Source of the DNA: a virus
Virus record (IMG/VR): IMGVR_UViG_3300040856_002284
Location: 1 to 59,200 of that record
Length of the DNA: 59,200 nucleotides
Direction: 5' to 3' (one strand)
Part shown: positions 24,012 to 33,800 of the stretch, in pieces
Position numbering within the stretch: the first letter of the stretch is position 1
Layout of the letters: each line of letters begins with the position of its first letter
Translations under genes and position numbers: made by a program
The notes under the pieces: generated by a model
Databases searched by the model: none
Told to the model about the DNA's origin: nothing
The model's input: only the letters and a program-made list of their open reading frames with translations

Positions 24012-25213
24012 TGGCAAGGGCAAGTAAAGTAGCAGCAAAACCCAAAAAGAAAACGGCAAGAGCAGTTCGTCGTGGCGCTAATATGATGCCTCTAATGCCT
24101 ATAAAAGGTATTACTTGGCACAAAGCTCAGTACTATACACACTATGAAGTAGAATCAAAGGAGTGGTTAACCGTTGTTAAAAACTATATTAAAAAACACT
24201 ATGATAAAAAGATGGTTAGTTCAATCAACAAGTTACCGGATTGGAAGATTGGTGGGAAGAGCCATTGGGCGACTGCGGCATTTTTAATTGACAATGATAA
24301 AGCAGACATTGTTCCAGAAGGACACAGCAAAGGACTAGATAGCTGGATCAAAGAACTTGCTGAAGAAGGTGCTGCTGTTGTTGAAGAAAAGAAAGCAGAA
24401 GAAAAAACTAAAAAGAATGTGTATGTTCCTAGTATTCAAGAACGTATCCGTGATCAAGCGTATGATGCCTGTGAAGCTATTGAAGAATGGTTAGATGGGT
24501 TTATTACAGACAAGAAAAAGTTTGATCCTAAAGGTTTTGACTTTGTTTCACACTTTGCCAAGTTTAAAGTAACACAAGCACATGCCCGCAAGATTAAAGC
24601 ATTCTATACTAGCGAATATGAAGAAGCACAACTAATTCAAAAACTTCCAACACCAGGTGAAATCAATCGTTGCAAAGACGAGCGTGAAGCTGACATGCTA
24701 CAGCAGCTAAGAGAAGGCTATGCACACTTAACCAAAGCAGACGCTAAAACATACTTAACAGCATTAGAGACGCTACACGGCGCTTGTGACGTTGTTATAG
24801 ACGCTGCTAAGGCTACACGTAAACCACGTGCGAAGAAAGCACCAAGTAAAGAAAAATTGATTGCTAAACTGAAGTATCTTGAACGTGATGATAAACTTCA
24901 ACTTGTAAGTGTTAATCCACTAGAATTGCTAGAGGCTACAGAAGTATGGGTGTATAATACAAAGACACGTAAGCTCGGCAAATACGTGGCAGCAGAACAT
25001 GCAACAATACAAGTAAAAGGCGCTTCATTGGAATTCTTTGATGAGAAGTTGAGTATACAGAAAACACTACGTAAACCTGACGAAACATTGAAAGCATTTA
25101 AGAAAGCAGGTAAGGTTGCACTACGCAAGTTTATGGATGAAATTAAAACAACTGATATCAAATTGAATGGTAGATTAAATAGTGATACTATTATTCTAAA
25201 ATGTGTCCACTAA
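24011..25213 (+). CDS. Large basic phage protein of unknown function
   Basis: 400 residues. Lys/Arg/Ala-rich N-terminus (residues 1-22, nucleic-acid-binding character), mixed helical middle with a charged linker near 120-135, a second basic stretch near 265-280, and a beta-rich C-terminal part. No known domain found. ATG overlaps the SWIM gene stop (TAATG), so the two are probably made together and may act together. Confidence 0.6.
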   Translation: MARASKVAAKPKKKTARAVRRGANMMPLMPIKGITWHKAQYYTHYEVESKEWLTVVKNYIKKHYDKKMVSSINKLPDWKIGGKSHWATAAFLIDNDKADIVPEGHSKGLDSWIKELAEEGAAVVEEKKAEEKTKKNVYVPSIQERIRDQAYDACEAIEEWLDGFITDKKKFDPKGFDFVSHFAKFKVTQAHARKIKAFYTSEYEEAQLIQKLPTPGEINRCKDEREADMLQQLREGYAHLTKADAKTYLTALETLHGACDVVIDAAKATRKPRAKKAPSKEKLIAKLKYLERDDKLQLVSVNPLELLEATEVWVYNTKTRKLGKYVAAEHATIQVKGASLEFFDEKLSIQKTLRKPDETLKAFKKAGKVALRKFMDEIKTTDIKLNGRLNSDTIILKCVH

Positions 25214-25526
25214 ATATAATATGACATTAGAGAAACTTGAACAACAGGTGCTAGTGTGGAACAGAGCCGCAATCTTAGCACCTATTTTTTTTACTGGCCT
25301 GCTTATGGTCGCTTGGTTTTTGAATTTATGTAGCACACAAATGCTATTCTTCATTGCCTGCGGATTGTATTTTGCCACAGCGGTTATTTGGTGGTGGTGG
25401 ACTATGAAAAGTATACACTTATTGGTTAAAACACTAACCAGCACAAGAGATGGTGTACAAGAAGTAGCAACCGAACTAAAAAACATTCGAGAAGAACTAA
25501 GTGTTGACAAGTTCAAAGATAAGTAA
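25203..25526 (+). CDS. Two-helix membrane protein, 107 aa
   Basis: Transmembrane segments at about 22-42 and 47-66, then a charged helix (about 75-105) that could form a coiled coil. Function unknown; the ORF contains the promoter for the next gene at its end. Confidence 0.65.
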   Translation: MSTKYNMTLEKLEQQVLVWNRAAILAPIFFTGLLMVAWFLNLCSTQMLFFIACGLYFATAVIWWWWTMKSIHLLVKTLTSTRDGVQEVATELKNIREELSVDKFKDK

Positions 25527-25532
25527 TACAAT
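25504..25532 (+). promoter_or_regulatory. Sigma70-like promoter of the QueD-like gene
   Basis: TTGACA (25504-25509), 17-base spacer, TACAAT (25527-25532). Predicted RNA start near 25539, leaving a leader of about 65 bases. Confidence 0.7.
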
Positions 25533-25540
25533 AAAACAAA

Positions 25541-25597
25541 AGTGGACTAAACAGGGATCAACCCACTCTAAATATTCTGCCCCCTCAACCAACGAGG
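25541..25597 (+). promoter_or_regulatory. Possibly structured leader of the QueD-like gene
   Basis: AGTGG (25541-25545) can pair with CCACT (25563-25567), competing with an inner GGG/CCC hairpin; CCTC (25583-25586) can pair with GAGG (25594-25597), which is the ribosome site. It does not match the preQ1 riboswitch classes as I remember them. Confidence 0.3.
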
Positions 25598-25603
25598 AAA
25601 AGT

Positions 25604-26104
25604 ATGGTACAACCAATAACCTATAAGTACACAAGTACAAAAGAATATCACGATGCATTTCCATGTGCATATCGTCAATGGCGTGCTGATTCACATTGTA
25701 ATACTATTCACGGCTATGCATTTAGCATGAAGTTTTACTTTGGCACAAATGATTTAGATGCAAGAAACTGGGCTGCTGATTATGGCGGACTAAAAGACTT
25801 AAAAGCATTTTTAGAAGATCAGTTTGATCATACACTTATTGTGGCTGAAGACGATCCAGAACTGGAAACATTTAAACTACTGCAAGAAAAGAAAATGGCC
25901 AAAGTTGTTATACTGCCAGCAGTTGGATGTGAAATGTTAGCAGATCAACTTTACAAATATGTAAATGGCATTTATATTCCAGACATGTGGGGTCCAAGTG
26001 AAGCAGAACGCTTGTGGTGTTATCGTGTAGAAGTAAGAGAAACACAAAGCAATATGGCTTTCCGTGAAGGACACCGTGAATGGAATGAAGATTTATTTGA
26101 ATAA
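25604..26104 (+). CDS. queD: QueD/6-pyruvoyl-tetrahydropterin synthase-like protein
   Basis: 166 residues. The SHCNTIHGYAF segment (30-40) matches the QueD Cys...HGH region, with Cys32 as catalytic candidate; DYGGLKDLKAFLEDQFDHTL (59-78) matches the DFxxLK...LDH block. QueD makes 6-carboxy-tetrahydropterin for queuosine/7-deazaguanine synthesis. Two usual zinc histidines appear as Tyr (CAY for AAH, HGY for HGH), so zinc binding may differ. No FolE, QueE or QueC is recognised in this window. Confidence 0.78.
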   Translation: MVQPITYKYTSTKEYHDAFPCAYRQWRADSHCNTIHGYAFSMKFYFGTNDLDARNWAADYGGLKDLKAFLEDQFDHTLIVAEDDPELETFKLLQEKKMAKVVILPAVGCEMLADQLYKYVNGIYIPDMWGPSEAERLWCYRVEVRETQSNMAFREGHREWNEDLFE

Positions 26105-26796
26105 TGAATTATGTAGTTTGTCTAAAATGGGGTGACAAATATAGTGCAGACTATGTAAACAAATTACAAAGCATGGTGCAGCGTAATCTTTCGCTGCCCT
26201 ATGAATTTGTTTGCTTTACTGAAAACACTGATGGAATCACAAAAAATATTCGTACTGAAAAACTGCCAAAGTTACCTGTAACTGGCTGGTGGTATAAACC
26301 TTGGTTCTTTAGTAACGAAATTGGTTTAGAAGGTACAATACTTTTTTTAGATTTAGATTTGATTGTATTTCAAAACATAGACAAACTTTTCACTTATGAA
26401 CCTAAAAAGTTCTGTATTATACAAGACTTTAATAGAAAGTTTCATAGAAATTTTACAAGAGTAAATTCAAGTGTGTTTAGATTTCAAAGCGGACAATTTG
26501 TAGATCAATACAAAGACTTTGTACAAAACAGACAAAAATATTTAACAAGATATAAAGGAGACCAAGATTGGATTTATGCTAAAATGCCTAATCACACATT
26601 TTGGCCTCAAGAGTGGATACAAAGTTACAAATGGGAAATGCGTGGTAGACAATATCTTACACTAAAAAATGGAGTTAGAAATTTTACAGAGCCAGGCATA
26701 CCAGATATTTTACCAGAAACAAGCATTGCAGTATTTCATGGACAGCCTAATATGCATGATTGTATAGATAATTGGCCTAAACAAAATTGGCGTTAA
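26104..26796 (+). CDS. GT8-like glycosyltransferase
   Basis: 230 residues. FLDLDLIVF (81-89) carries the DxD metal/nucleotide-sugar motif (D83, D85) in the glycogenin/LgtC-type context, with an N-terminal Rossmann-like start and a later GDQDWIYA segment typical of GT8. Likely transfers a hexose to a surface, virion or lipid acceptor. ATG overlaps the previous stop; it ends tail-to-tail with the minus-strand radical SAM gene (4-base overlap). Confidence 0.75.
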   Translation: MNYVVCLKWGDKYSADYVNKLQSMVQRNLSLPYEFVCFTENTDGITKNIRTEKLPKLPVTGWWYKPWFFSNEIGLEGTILFLDLDLIVFQNIDKLFTYEPKKFCIIQDFNRKFHRNFTRVNSSVFRFQSGQFVDQYKDFVQNRQKYLTRYKGDQDWIYAKMPNHTFWPQEWIQSYKWEMRGRQYLTLKNGVRNFTEPGIPDILPETSIAVFHGQPNMHDCIDNWPKQNWR

Positions 26797-27878
26797 AATT
26801 TACTCCAGTACTCAGGAAACATATTACTATAGGATGAAAAGTTTGGATATTTTCCTATTGCATTTTTTTCCTTTTCTAAAATTATACTTTTGGTATCTAT
26901 TGTTTGACAATCTTGTTTAAGAAAAGAGCAAACACTATCATATTTTGATCCACTAGATTTATATTTAAGAAGTAGCTCTTTTTTTAACACATTATTTAAA
27001 GAACTTATTTCAAGACCATATGGGTATGTCAAAATATTGACATTGGATCCAACATTGTAATTATCAAAAAACTTCACCGTTTTATCTATTTCAAAAATAT
27101 TGTATACACTTGCTGTAATTACAACATGTAAATTCGGAAATAATTTATGATATCTTTCAAAGTTTTTAATCCATTTCTCCCAAACTAACCCTGTTCTTGT
27201 ATATTCTGCCATTTTTTCAATGCCATCCATACTAATATGAAATTCTAAATCTTTAAAACTTTTTAATGTTTTTATTTCTTTTTCACTTAATTTTATAGTG
27301 CCATTGGTGTTTATTTGTAATGTAATATTCTTTGCATAATTTTTTTCTACACAAAAATTTAATAACTTCCAAGACTCTTGATCAAATAAAATTTCTCCTC
27401 CTGTCATGTAAAGATATTCTATAGTTGATAGACTTTCGTAGATACTATTGTATAATCTACTATGAGGTTTAACAAAATCTATAACTTTAGATTCTCCAAA
27501 TTGTTCTTGCCAATGTAAACTACTAAATTGTGATGAACACATCCTACAAGCTAAATTACACTTATTGTTGAATCCTATGTGCAAATATTTAAGTTCAGGA
27601 TTAAATTTATTTTCTTTTATGTCCACGTCTACACTTTTTATTTTATTAAAAATGTTATAATAGGCATGTTTTGTATCTGACACCTTACATTTGTTGCATA
27701 CTTTGGGTATAGAATGACCAAGTGTTTGTTGCAAGTCTGAAAAGTTATGTTGATGCTCTTTAATGGATAAACTATTATTTCCAGCAACACCAGGTTGGTA
27801 CCAACAGCAAGGCTGTACTAATCCTCCTAATATACTAATAGCAATACTAGGTGCCGAACATATGCTTTTTTTGCTCAT
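26793..27878 (-). CDS. Radical SAM protein with N-terminal SPASM-like module, minus strand
   Basis: 361 residues from ATG 27878; the frame is open further upstream to 28082 but that part reads as random hydrophobic sequence and overlaps a promoter and a plus-strand gene. C7, C24-C25, C61xxC64, then CNLACRMC (C107, C111, C114) and TGGE near residue 150. Same plan as the tandem cluster. An AATAAATA late-type box lies 5 bases before the ATG with no ribosome site, so it may be expressed late and leaderless. Confidence 0.86.
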   Translation of the reverse strand: MSKKSICSAPSIAISILGGLVQPCCWYQPGVAGNNSLSIKEHQHNFSDLQQTLGHSIPKVCNKCKVSDTKHAYYNIFNKIKSVDVDIKENKFNPELKYLHIGFNNKCNLACRMCSSQFSSLHWQEQFGESKVIDFVKPHSRLYNSIYESLSTIEYLYMTGGEILFDQESWKLLNFCVEKNYAKNITLQINTNGTIKLSEKEIKTLKSFKDLEFHISMDGIEKMAEYTRTGLVWEKWIKNFERYHKLFPNLHVVITASVYNIFEIDKTVKFFDNYNVGSNVNILTYPYGLEISSLNNVLKKELLLKYKSSGSKYDSVCSFLKQDCQTIDTKSIILEKEKNAIGKYPNFSSYSNMFPEYWSKF

Positions 27879-27883
27879 AAAAA

Positions 27884-27891
27884 TATTTATT
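27884..27891 (-). promoter_or_regulatory. Late-type box AATAAATA, minus strand
   Basis: Ends 5 bases before the ATG of the minus-strand radical SAM gene. It overlaps the -35 box of the opposite promoter by two bases, so the two promoters are back to back. Confidence 0.4.
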
Positions 27892-27917
27892 GACATTTTA
27901 TAAAGTGCGTGTATAAT
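27890..27917 (+). promoter_or_regulatory. Sigma70-like promoter, leaderless arrangement
   Basis: TTGACA (27890-27895), 16-base spacer, TATAAT (27912-27917). The predicted start of transcription (7 bases past the box) is exactly the A of ATG 27924; no ribosome site precedes that ATG. Confidence 0.7.
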
Positions 27918-27923
27918 TAGAAT

Positions 27924-28097
27924 ATGGTTAGAACTTATATGATGTATGCAGGTCTTACTTTTCTTGGCTATGAGTATGGCGAGACAGAAGATGCAGTAAT
28001 TTTTAGAACGGTGGCTAAGTTTGGTCATCCAAACAAGTGGAATGAAGAGGAATATACAGCAAAACTTATTCCACATCCACAAGAGGTAACAGCGTGA
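27924..28097 (+). CDS. Phage protein of unknown function, 57 aa
   Basis: ATG 27924 gives 57 residues; ATGs at 27939 and 27942 are alternatives. No domain recognised. Its TGA overlaps the GTG start of uvsE. Confidence 0.55.
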   Translation: MVRTYMMYAGLTFLGYEYGETEDAVIFRTVAKFGHPNKWNEEEYTAKLIPHPQEVTA

Positions 28098-29173
28098 ACG
28101 ATTTAAAGTTTACAACAGCAGGTGACTATTTGAAATCACAACAAAAGCGTATTGGCTTTGCTTGTAAGTATTTACATTACAATCAGAATCAACCTAAGAA
28201 ATTATTAGAAGAACTGCAACGTCCACTTACAGAAAAGTGTACTACGGTGGCGTGGCTAAATAGACAAACAAAGGATGTTGCAGAACAGCGACTATGGGAC
28301 ATCATGGTGCATAATGCAGCAGCAGCAAAAAGGTTAGTAGAATATGTGGGAAGTCTTCCTCCAGAACTTCGTATGGTCCGACTGGGTAGCAATCAGCTTC
28401 CTTGTGCTACCGAGCCTAGCTGGCGCTATTTTTGGAGCCGTCCAGATGTGGTGGCGTACTGCGAGAAGCACTACGCAGCAGTCGGTGACGCGGCCAGACG
28501 CTTGGATGTTAGACTCTCAATGCACCCAGGACAATTTACGGTCCTTGCTTCAGATAACCCAGAAATCGTCGAAAGGAGCATAGAAGAATTTGAATATCAC
28601 GCCACTCTCATCCGCTATATGGGTTACGGACAACGCTTCCAAGACTTCAAGTGCAATGTCCACATCAGCGGCCGCAAAGGTCCAGCCGGTATCAAAGACA
28701 CGCTTAAACGCCTCTCACCGGAAGCAAGAAACACTATTACAATCGAAAACGACGAAAACAGCTGGGGGCTCGACGCCAGCCTTGAGCTTGCAGACGATCT
28801 CGCTTTGGTGCTAGACATACATCACCATTGGGTGAAAACAGGAGAATACATTGAACCAGATGACGACCGTATTGGAATTATTATTGATAGTTGGCGTGGT
28901 GAGCGTCCTGCTATGCACTATTCTTTATGCCGTGAAGATTATTTACAGGATGCTGACCCAAGTGTACGACCGAACATGGACACACTACTTGAATCCGGAT
29001 ATAAAAAACAAAAACTAAGAGCACACAGCGATTACTGCTGGAATAGTGCTTGCAACGAATGGGCATTGTCGCATTGGCAGTGGGCAGACATTATGGTCGA
29101 GGCTAAAATGAAGAACTTGGCTAGTGCTCAACTTTACAGCATGACTGAAGAGTCAAAACAAATAGCAGCATAA
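28094..29173 (+). CDS. uvsE: UV damage endonuclease (UVDE family)
   Basis: 359 residues. IGFACKYL near the start, LSMHPGQFTVL near 141-151, NVHISGRKG and ITIENDENSWG are UVDE TIM-barrel motifs with the metal-binding His/Glu residues. UVDE nicks 5' to cyclobutane dimers and 6-4 photoproducts. GTG start overlapping the previous stop. The middle (about 28370-28810) is clearly more GC-rich than its neighbours, suggesting acquisition from another genome. Confidence 0.9.
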   Translation: MNDLKFTTAGDYLKSQQKRIGFACKYLHYNQNQPKKLLEELQRPLTEKCTTVAWLNRQTKDVAEQRLWDIMVHNAAAAKRLVEYVGSLPPELRMVRLGSNQLPCATEPSWRYFWSRPDVVAYCEKHYAAVGDAARRLDVRLSMHPGQFTVLASDNPEIVERSIEEFEYHATLIRYMGYGQRFQDFKCNVHISGRKGPAGIKDTLKRLSPEARNTITIENDENSWGLDASLELADDLALVLDIHHHWVKTGEYIEPDDDRIGIIIDSWRGERPAMHYSLCREDYLQDADPSVRPNMDTLLESGYKKQKLRAHSDYCWNSACNEWALSHWQWADIMVEAKMKNLASAQLYSMTEESKQIAA

Positions 29174-29176
29174 ATA
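29169..29176 (+). promoter_or_regulatory. Late-type box CATAAATA, leaderless arrangement
   Basis: Ends 4 bases before ATG 29181, overlapping the uvsE stop; no Shine-Dalgarno sequence. Confidence 0.35.
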
Positions 29177-29180
29177 CATT

Positions 29181-29462
29181 ATGAGTTATTTAAGTAAGAT
29201 GTACGGAGCACAAACTCCGCAAGCAATCACAAGAGATAAAAATCCTAACCGTGTCCTAGGCGGGCTTAAAGGTGCTGGCGTAGATACATTTACTATGTTA
29301 GGCGAAGATGGTATTGAAAAACGTATTCCAACAGAAGCCTATGTAAAAGGCCTTGAGGAAAAGGTAAAACAGCAAGATGCTAGACTAGCAATATTAGAAA
29401 AACAAATTAGGAGATTATCAAATGATCAAAAACTGGATAGAGAAGCGTTTAGCCGAACGTAG
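29181..29462 (+). CDS. Phage protein with C-terminal coiled coil, 93 aa
   Basis: Residues about 55-88 form a likely coiled coil (VKGLEEKVKQQDARLAILEK region). Overlaps the following small membrane ORF by 41 bases. Function unknown. Confidence 0.6.
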   Translation: MSYLSKMYGAQTPQAITRDKNPNRVLGGLKGAGVDTFTMLGEDGIEKRIPTEAYVKGLEEKVKQQDARLAILEKQIRRLSNDQKLDREAFSRT

Positions 29463-29586
29463 CACCATTGACGGTGTGCTAATGGTTGCAGCCGGTGCAG
29501 CAATTATTGTATTTTCACCACTAACTAAATTGATTGCATATGGTGCTATTGCATACGGAGTGTGGACTATTTGGCGCCAAGGATAA
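29422..29586 (+). CDS. Small membrane protein, 54 aa
   Basis: ATG 29422, preceded by AGGAGA, to TAA 29584-29586. Two adjoining hydrophobic stretches (about 18-32 and 36-50) with an N-terminal charged helix. Stop abuts the next ATG. Confidence 0.55.
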   Translation: MIKNWIEKRLAERSTIDGVLMVAAGAAIIVFSPLTKLIAYGAIAYGVWTIWRQG

Positions 29587-30165
29587 ATGCGAGGAAGTTT
29601 AGTCAACCATGATAAAAAACTAGTTTGGATATTTTTACCAAAATGTGCGGGCTCAAGCACCTGGCAGTACCTAATGGACTTAGGCGGTTGGGAAAAAGCA
29701 AAAACCAAACGAATTGACACTGAAGTTGTAGTTCCAAAAAAGTACACCGTTTTTTGTATTGGACGTGATCCTAAGGAATGGTTAATCAGTGGTTACAGAA
29801 TGTTCAAAGAAAGACATAATCTACCTTGGGACTTTAGTAAAAATCTAGAACTTATTAATTTGCCTTATTTTCTTCTAACTAGGCAGGATTATGATTACCA
29901 TGATTGGTATTGGCACAATGGTATTACTCCTGATCAACATATTATACAATATCCAAAAATACGCAAATTCAAACTAGAACAAAAACATTTGATGCAAGAA
30001 TGGCTTGCAACATATTTTCCAGGCACAGATAATAATTATTATCCATGGGAAAATAAAACACAACGTGATGAAAAGATATCTTGGACAGCAGCTGATTTAA
30101 GAAATGCAAATGCTAAAATGTACAGATATTGTCATTTATTCGGTTATCCACCTATAGTCGGCTAA
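29587..30165 (+). CDS. Sulfotransferase-family protein
   Basis: 192 residues. FLPKCAGSS (16-24) matches the 5'-phosphosulfate-binding loop and IGRDPKEWLISGY (58-70) the 3'-phosphate-binding block of PAPS-dependent sulfotransferases. Would transfer sulfate from PAPS to an alcohol or amine, commonly on glycans. The catalytic base is not obvious. An APS-kinase-like gene at 52.6 kb could relate to PAPS supply. Ends tail-to-tail with a minus-strand gene. Confidence 0.72.
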   Translation: MRGSLVNHDKKLVWIFLPKCAGSSTWQYLMDLGGWEKAKTKRIDTEVVVPKKYTVFCIGRDPKEWLISGYRMFKERHNLPWDFSKNLELINLPYFLLTRQDYDYHDWYWHNGITPDQHIIQYPKIRKFKLEQKHLMQEWLATYFPGTDNNYYPWENKTQRDEKISWTAADLRNANAKMYRYCHLFGYPPIVG

Positions 30166-30439
30166 TTGGTATATTGCTGCTTGCACTCATGCTCCAAACT
30201 TTTTTGGCGGTAACACCACGTTTCTGTGCAAAACGTTTTGCATCGCAGTTTTCACATACATGGAAATAATTGTTGCTTAAACGTTTTGGATCCATTTTGC
30301 CTCGCTCTCTTGTAAATTCTGTATCGCAATTGTCGCAACGTAATACTACCATTGTTTTTTTACGATTATAGGTATGTTGCTTACCAAGTTTGCTACGGCG
30401 CATGTGCCAAGTATCAATCAAATATTCTTTTATAAACAT
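30152..30439 (-). CDS. Zinc-ribbon phage protein, minus strand, 95 aa
   Basis: ATG 30439 chosen over 30475. CDNC and CENC knuckles 26 residues apart, embedded in a basic protein (many Lys/Arg), suggesting nucleic-acid binding, as in small zinc-ribbon proteins of T4-like cyanophages. Overlaps the sulfotransferase end by 14 bases. Confidence 0.65.
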   Translation of the reverse strand: MFIKEYLIDTWHMRRSKLGKQHTYNRKKTMVVLRCDNCDTEFTRERGKMDPKRLSNNYFHVCENCDAKRFAQKRGVTAKKVWSMSASSNIPISRL

Positions 30440-30472
30440 AACTATATTTACATTAAGATTATAAAATACAAC

Positions 30473-30480
30473 CATAAATA
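30473..30480 (+). promoter_or_regulatory. Late-type box CATAAATA
   Basis: Stands 16 bases before the ATG at 30497, with GAAAGGA between; the normal late-gene layout. Likely drives the HesB gene and the large structural gene. Confidence 0.55.
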
Positions 30481-30496
30481 CTAGAAAGGAACACAG

Positions 30497-30859
30497 ATGA
30501 GTATACTAACTTTAACAGAAGCAGCCCAAAAACAAATAGATTTCCTTTGTGAAGACAATGAATGCTACGGTATTACATTAAACATCAGAGGCGGAGGTTG
30601 TGCTGGTTTTGAATATGATTGGGGCACAATTGCTTCACCAACAGATTTAGAAGACGGTGATGAAGTTGTAAAAACAGCAAACGGATGTGCATTTGTAGTA
30701 GGTGCGCATAGTTTGATGTTTTTAGTAGGCACAGAAGTAGATTATGTAAAGAGTTTAGTAGGCGCAAACTTTGAAATAAAAAATCCAAATGCGCAAAGTG
30801 CTTGCGGATGCGGCGTAAGTGTAAACTTTGATATGGACAATTTAGTACCACAATGGTAA
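30497..30859 (+). CDS. HesB/IscA-type Fe-S cluster carrier
   Basis: 120 residues, normal A-type carrier length. C35 in RGGGCAGF and C103-G-C105 in SACGCGVS are the three conserved cysteines that hold an Fe-S cluster for delivery to apo-proteins. Positioned at the head of the late virion operon but with obvious possible clients in the seven radical SAM proteins and the ferredoxin. Confidence 0.88.
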   Translation: MSILTLTEAAQKQIDFLCEDNECYGITLNIRGGGCAGFEYDWGTIASPTDLEDGDEVVKTANGCAFVVGAHSLMFLVGTEVDYVKSLVGANFEIKNPNAQSACGCGVSVNFDMDNLVPQW

Positions 30860-30870
30860 TGGAGAAATAA

Positions 30871-33800
30871 ATGGCAAGAAAAGACGTAGATATCGGTATT
30901 GAGGGTAACGACGGTACAGGCGATAGTATTCGCGAATCGTTTCGTAAAGTAAATGAAAACTTTACAGAACTATATGCTGTCTTTGGTCAAGGTGGCAACA
31001 TCAGTGTTTTAAACCTAGACGACACACCTGATACTTATGTAGCAAAAGAAGGAAGACTTCTTGTAACGCAAACAGACGGTTTAGGCACAGGTTTTTATAA
31101 ACTTGTTTCAGACGGTGGATTAGAAGATGAAATCAGTAGTGTAAACACTATTGCGTTTACCGTTGATGATGATACACAAACCGTTAAAATTCGAGCCATT
31201 AATACTAAACTAAGTCAAGACCCTGCACCTACACTAACAAGTGAATTAAATGCTGGTGCTACCGTTGCTTACAATAACACAATTAACAATGCTCTTTTAA
31301 ATGAAACTGGTATTGGTAACGATATCGATAATTTGGTAGCAGACTGGAATACAACACATAGTGCAAGTGCAGGTAGTATTACTAGTTCAAATGTACTCAT
31401 TTCAAAAGGCTATGCAGATCAAAAATACATCAACGACGATGGCGACACAATGGAAGGTGTGCTTTTACTAGAAGACACTGGATCTCCTCGTGTTCCAGCA
31501 GCCGATGCAGAAGCAGTAAACAAACAATATGTAGATGACACTTTTGTAGATGTTGATGGTGATACAATGACAGGTATTCTTTACTTGCATGATCACCCGG
31601 GCGCACTCGCAGGTCAAGGAACTCCTAATGGACCTGAAGATTTACAAGCGGCTACAAAATACTATGTTGACAATACAAGTTATGCAAGTACAACAAATTT
31701 ATATGTTAGTACACAAGGTGATGATAGTCAAGCATTAACACCTCCAGGCAAAGAAGGTAGAGCTCCTAGTTATGCTTTTGCTAGTGTTAATGCAGCATGT
31801 CAATTTGCAAACAATCTAGTCAATGCACAACCTTATGAGCCAGGTCCATATGTACAAACATTAACATATAGAAGTGCAGGTGAAAGTGTTGCTAGTACCG
31901 TTCAAACTGCTGGTGTGTCTAGTGTTCCTGCAGACAGACTTGCAGCAATGAATTATCTTGATAATGAAAAAAATGAAATTGCAAGAGATGTTGTTACCTA
32001 CGTTAATACTACATATCCAGATTTTACATATGATTCTGCAATTTGTGCTAGAGATGTTCAATATATAATTGATAGTATTGTATTAGATGTTAAAGCAGGT
32101 TTAACTAGAAATTATTTAACAATATGGGCAGGAAAAAGGTATTATGCAAATCCTAGTGCAACAATGGCTCGTGTTTCTCAACAAACAGAAACCGTGGCCG
32201 CTTTAACTGAAGCGAAAAGACTAGCAGGACTTAGAATTAGAGCTACAAACACAGGATGGAATGCTTTTGCATCAGCAGTTGAAGATAGGTTTGACATTGT
32301 TATTAGTATGATTACAGCAGACGATAGTACTGCTGGTCCAGCACTTGTTGAAGCAGGTAGTACATATGGATTACAAATGTCTAATAACTCAATTGGTTTA
32401 GAGCAAGGTAATCCAAGTAATAGAGATATCATTGCAGGTAAAGTACTACGTGGTAAAAAATCTGGTGCTGTTGCAGAAATTATTAGTTACACTTTTATAA
32501 ATGGTGCTACTGATGATTTTGAATTAAATCTTTTAACTCCTGTAGAATTCCAAGCAGGCGAAGAAGTTGAAATAGGAAACAAAACTCGTAATAATCAAAT
32601 TAGTATCAGAGTTGAAAGCGGCATTTACTATGAACACCTTCCTATAAAAGTACCAGAAAATTGTAGTATAAAAGGTGATGAATTTAGACGTACTATTATT
32701 AGACCAAAACCTGGTAGATCTCAATCACCGTGGAATGACACTTACTTCTATAGAAGCACAACATTCGATGGTTTAACACTTACATCGGGTGGTTTAAGTT
32801 GGAGTCACCCAAGTGCGACATCAGACGAAGAAGGATACTTTGGTCATCATTATATGACAGATCCTACAGATCCATTAAGCACTCCAAAATACAATAGTGA
32901 AATGGATGTGTTTTTATGTAATGACGGTGTTGTTATTAGAAACGTTACCTGTCAGAAGCATGGCGGCTTTATGATGGTGCTAGATCCAGAAGGACAAATT
33001 CTAACAAGATCACCTTATGCTCAAACATGTAGTAGCTTTGCACAAAGCCAAGGTATCAACAGAGCATTTACAGGTGGACAATTTATTGATGGCTACGTAG
33101 GTAACTTATACGGAACTATTACAGGGTCTGGTGCAGGTGGATTTGAAGTTGATGTTACATCACCTGCAGGGCATGGATTACACATAAGAAAACCAAATGT
33201 ACCATTTCCATTCTATATAGCAGGGGTAAGATATCAAGTTAACTATGTTAAAGACTATGATCAACTTAATGGTACAGCTACACTTGTAATTGATGAATCA
33301 AGTAACCCAGGTTCTGAAGCTTCAGTAAATCAAATTACAGGTATAAATTTAAGCACAACAATTACAATTACAACATCAGAAAACCACGGGTATAACAACG
33401 GTGATCCAGTAGTAATTACAGACATCAATGGTACTACAGAACTAAATGGAAATTACTATTATATAGGTAATGTTACTGCTCTAACTTTTGATCTTTATCT
33501 TGATTCAGGACTATCAACACTAGTAGACGGTAGTGCATACACTGCCTACATATCAGGGGGTGAAGTTTCTGATGTTATAGAAGGTACAGGATATAGTGGC
33601 GCTGTAGATGGTAGTCAAGAATGCGTTATGCAAACTGGCGGTAATAGAAGTATGCTTTCAAATGACTATACTCAGTTAAATGATAATGGGTATGGTTTAG
33701 CACTACACAATAATGCATTAGCAGAAGCAGTTAGTGTGTTTACATATTACTGCTATACAGGTTATATTGCCAGCAATGGTTCACAAATACGTTCACTTAC

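Noticed and set aside
25527-25603. preQ1 or SAM-II riboswitch before the QueD-like gene
   Set aside because: The conserved core sequences of those classes as I remember them are not present; kept only as a possibly structured leader.
27879-28082. Upstream extension of the minus-strand radical SAM gene
   Set aside because: Would overlap a perfect sigma70-like promoter and a plus-strand gene; the added residues look random.
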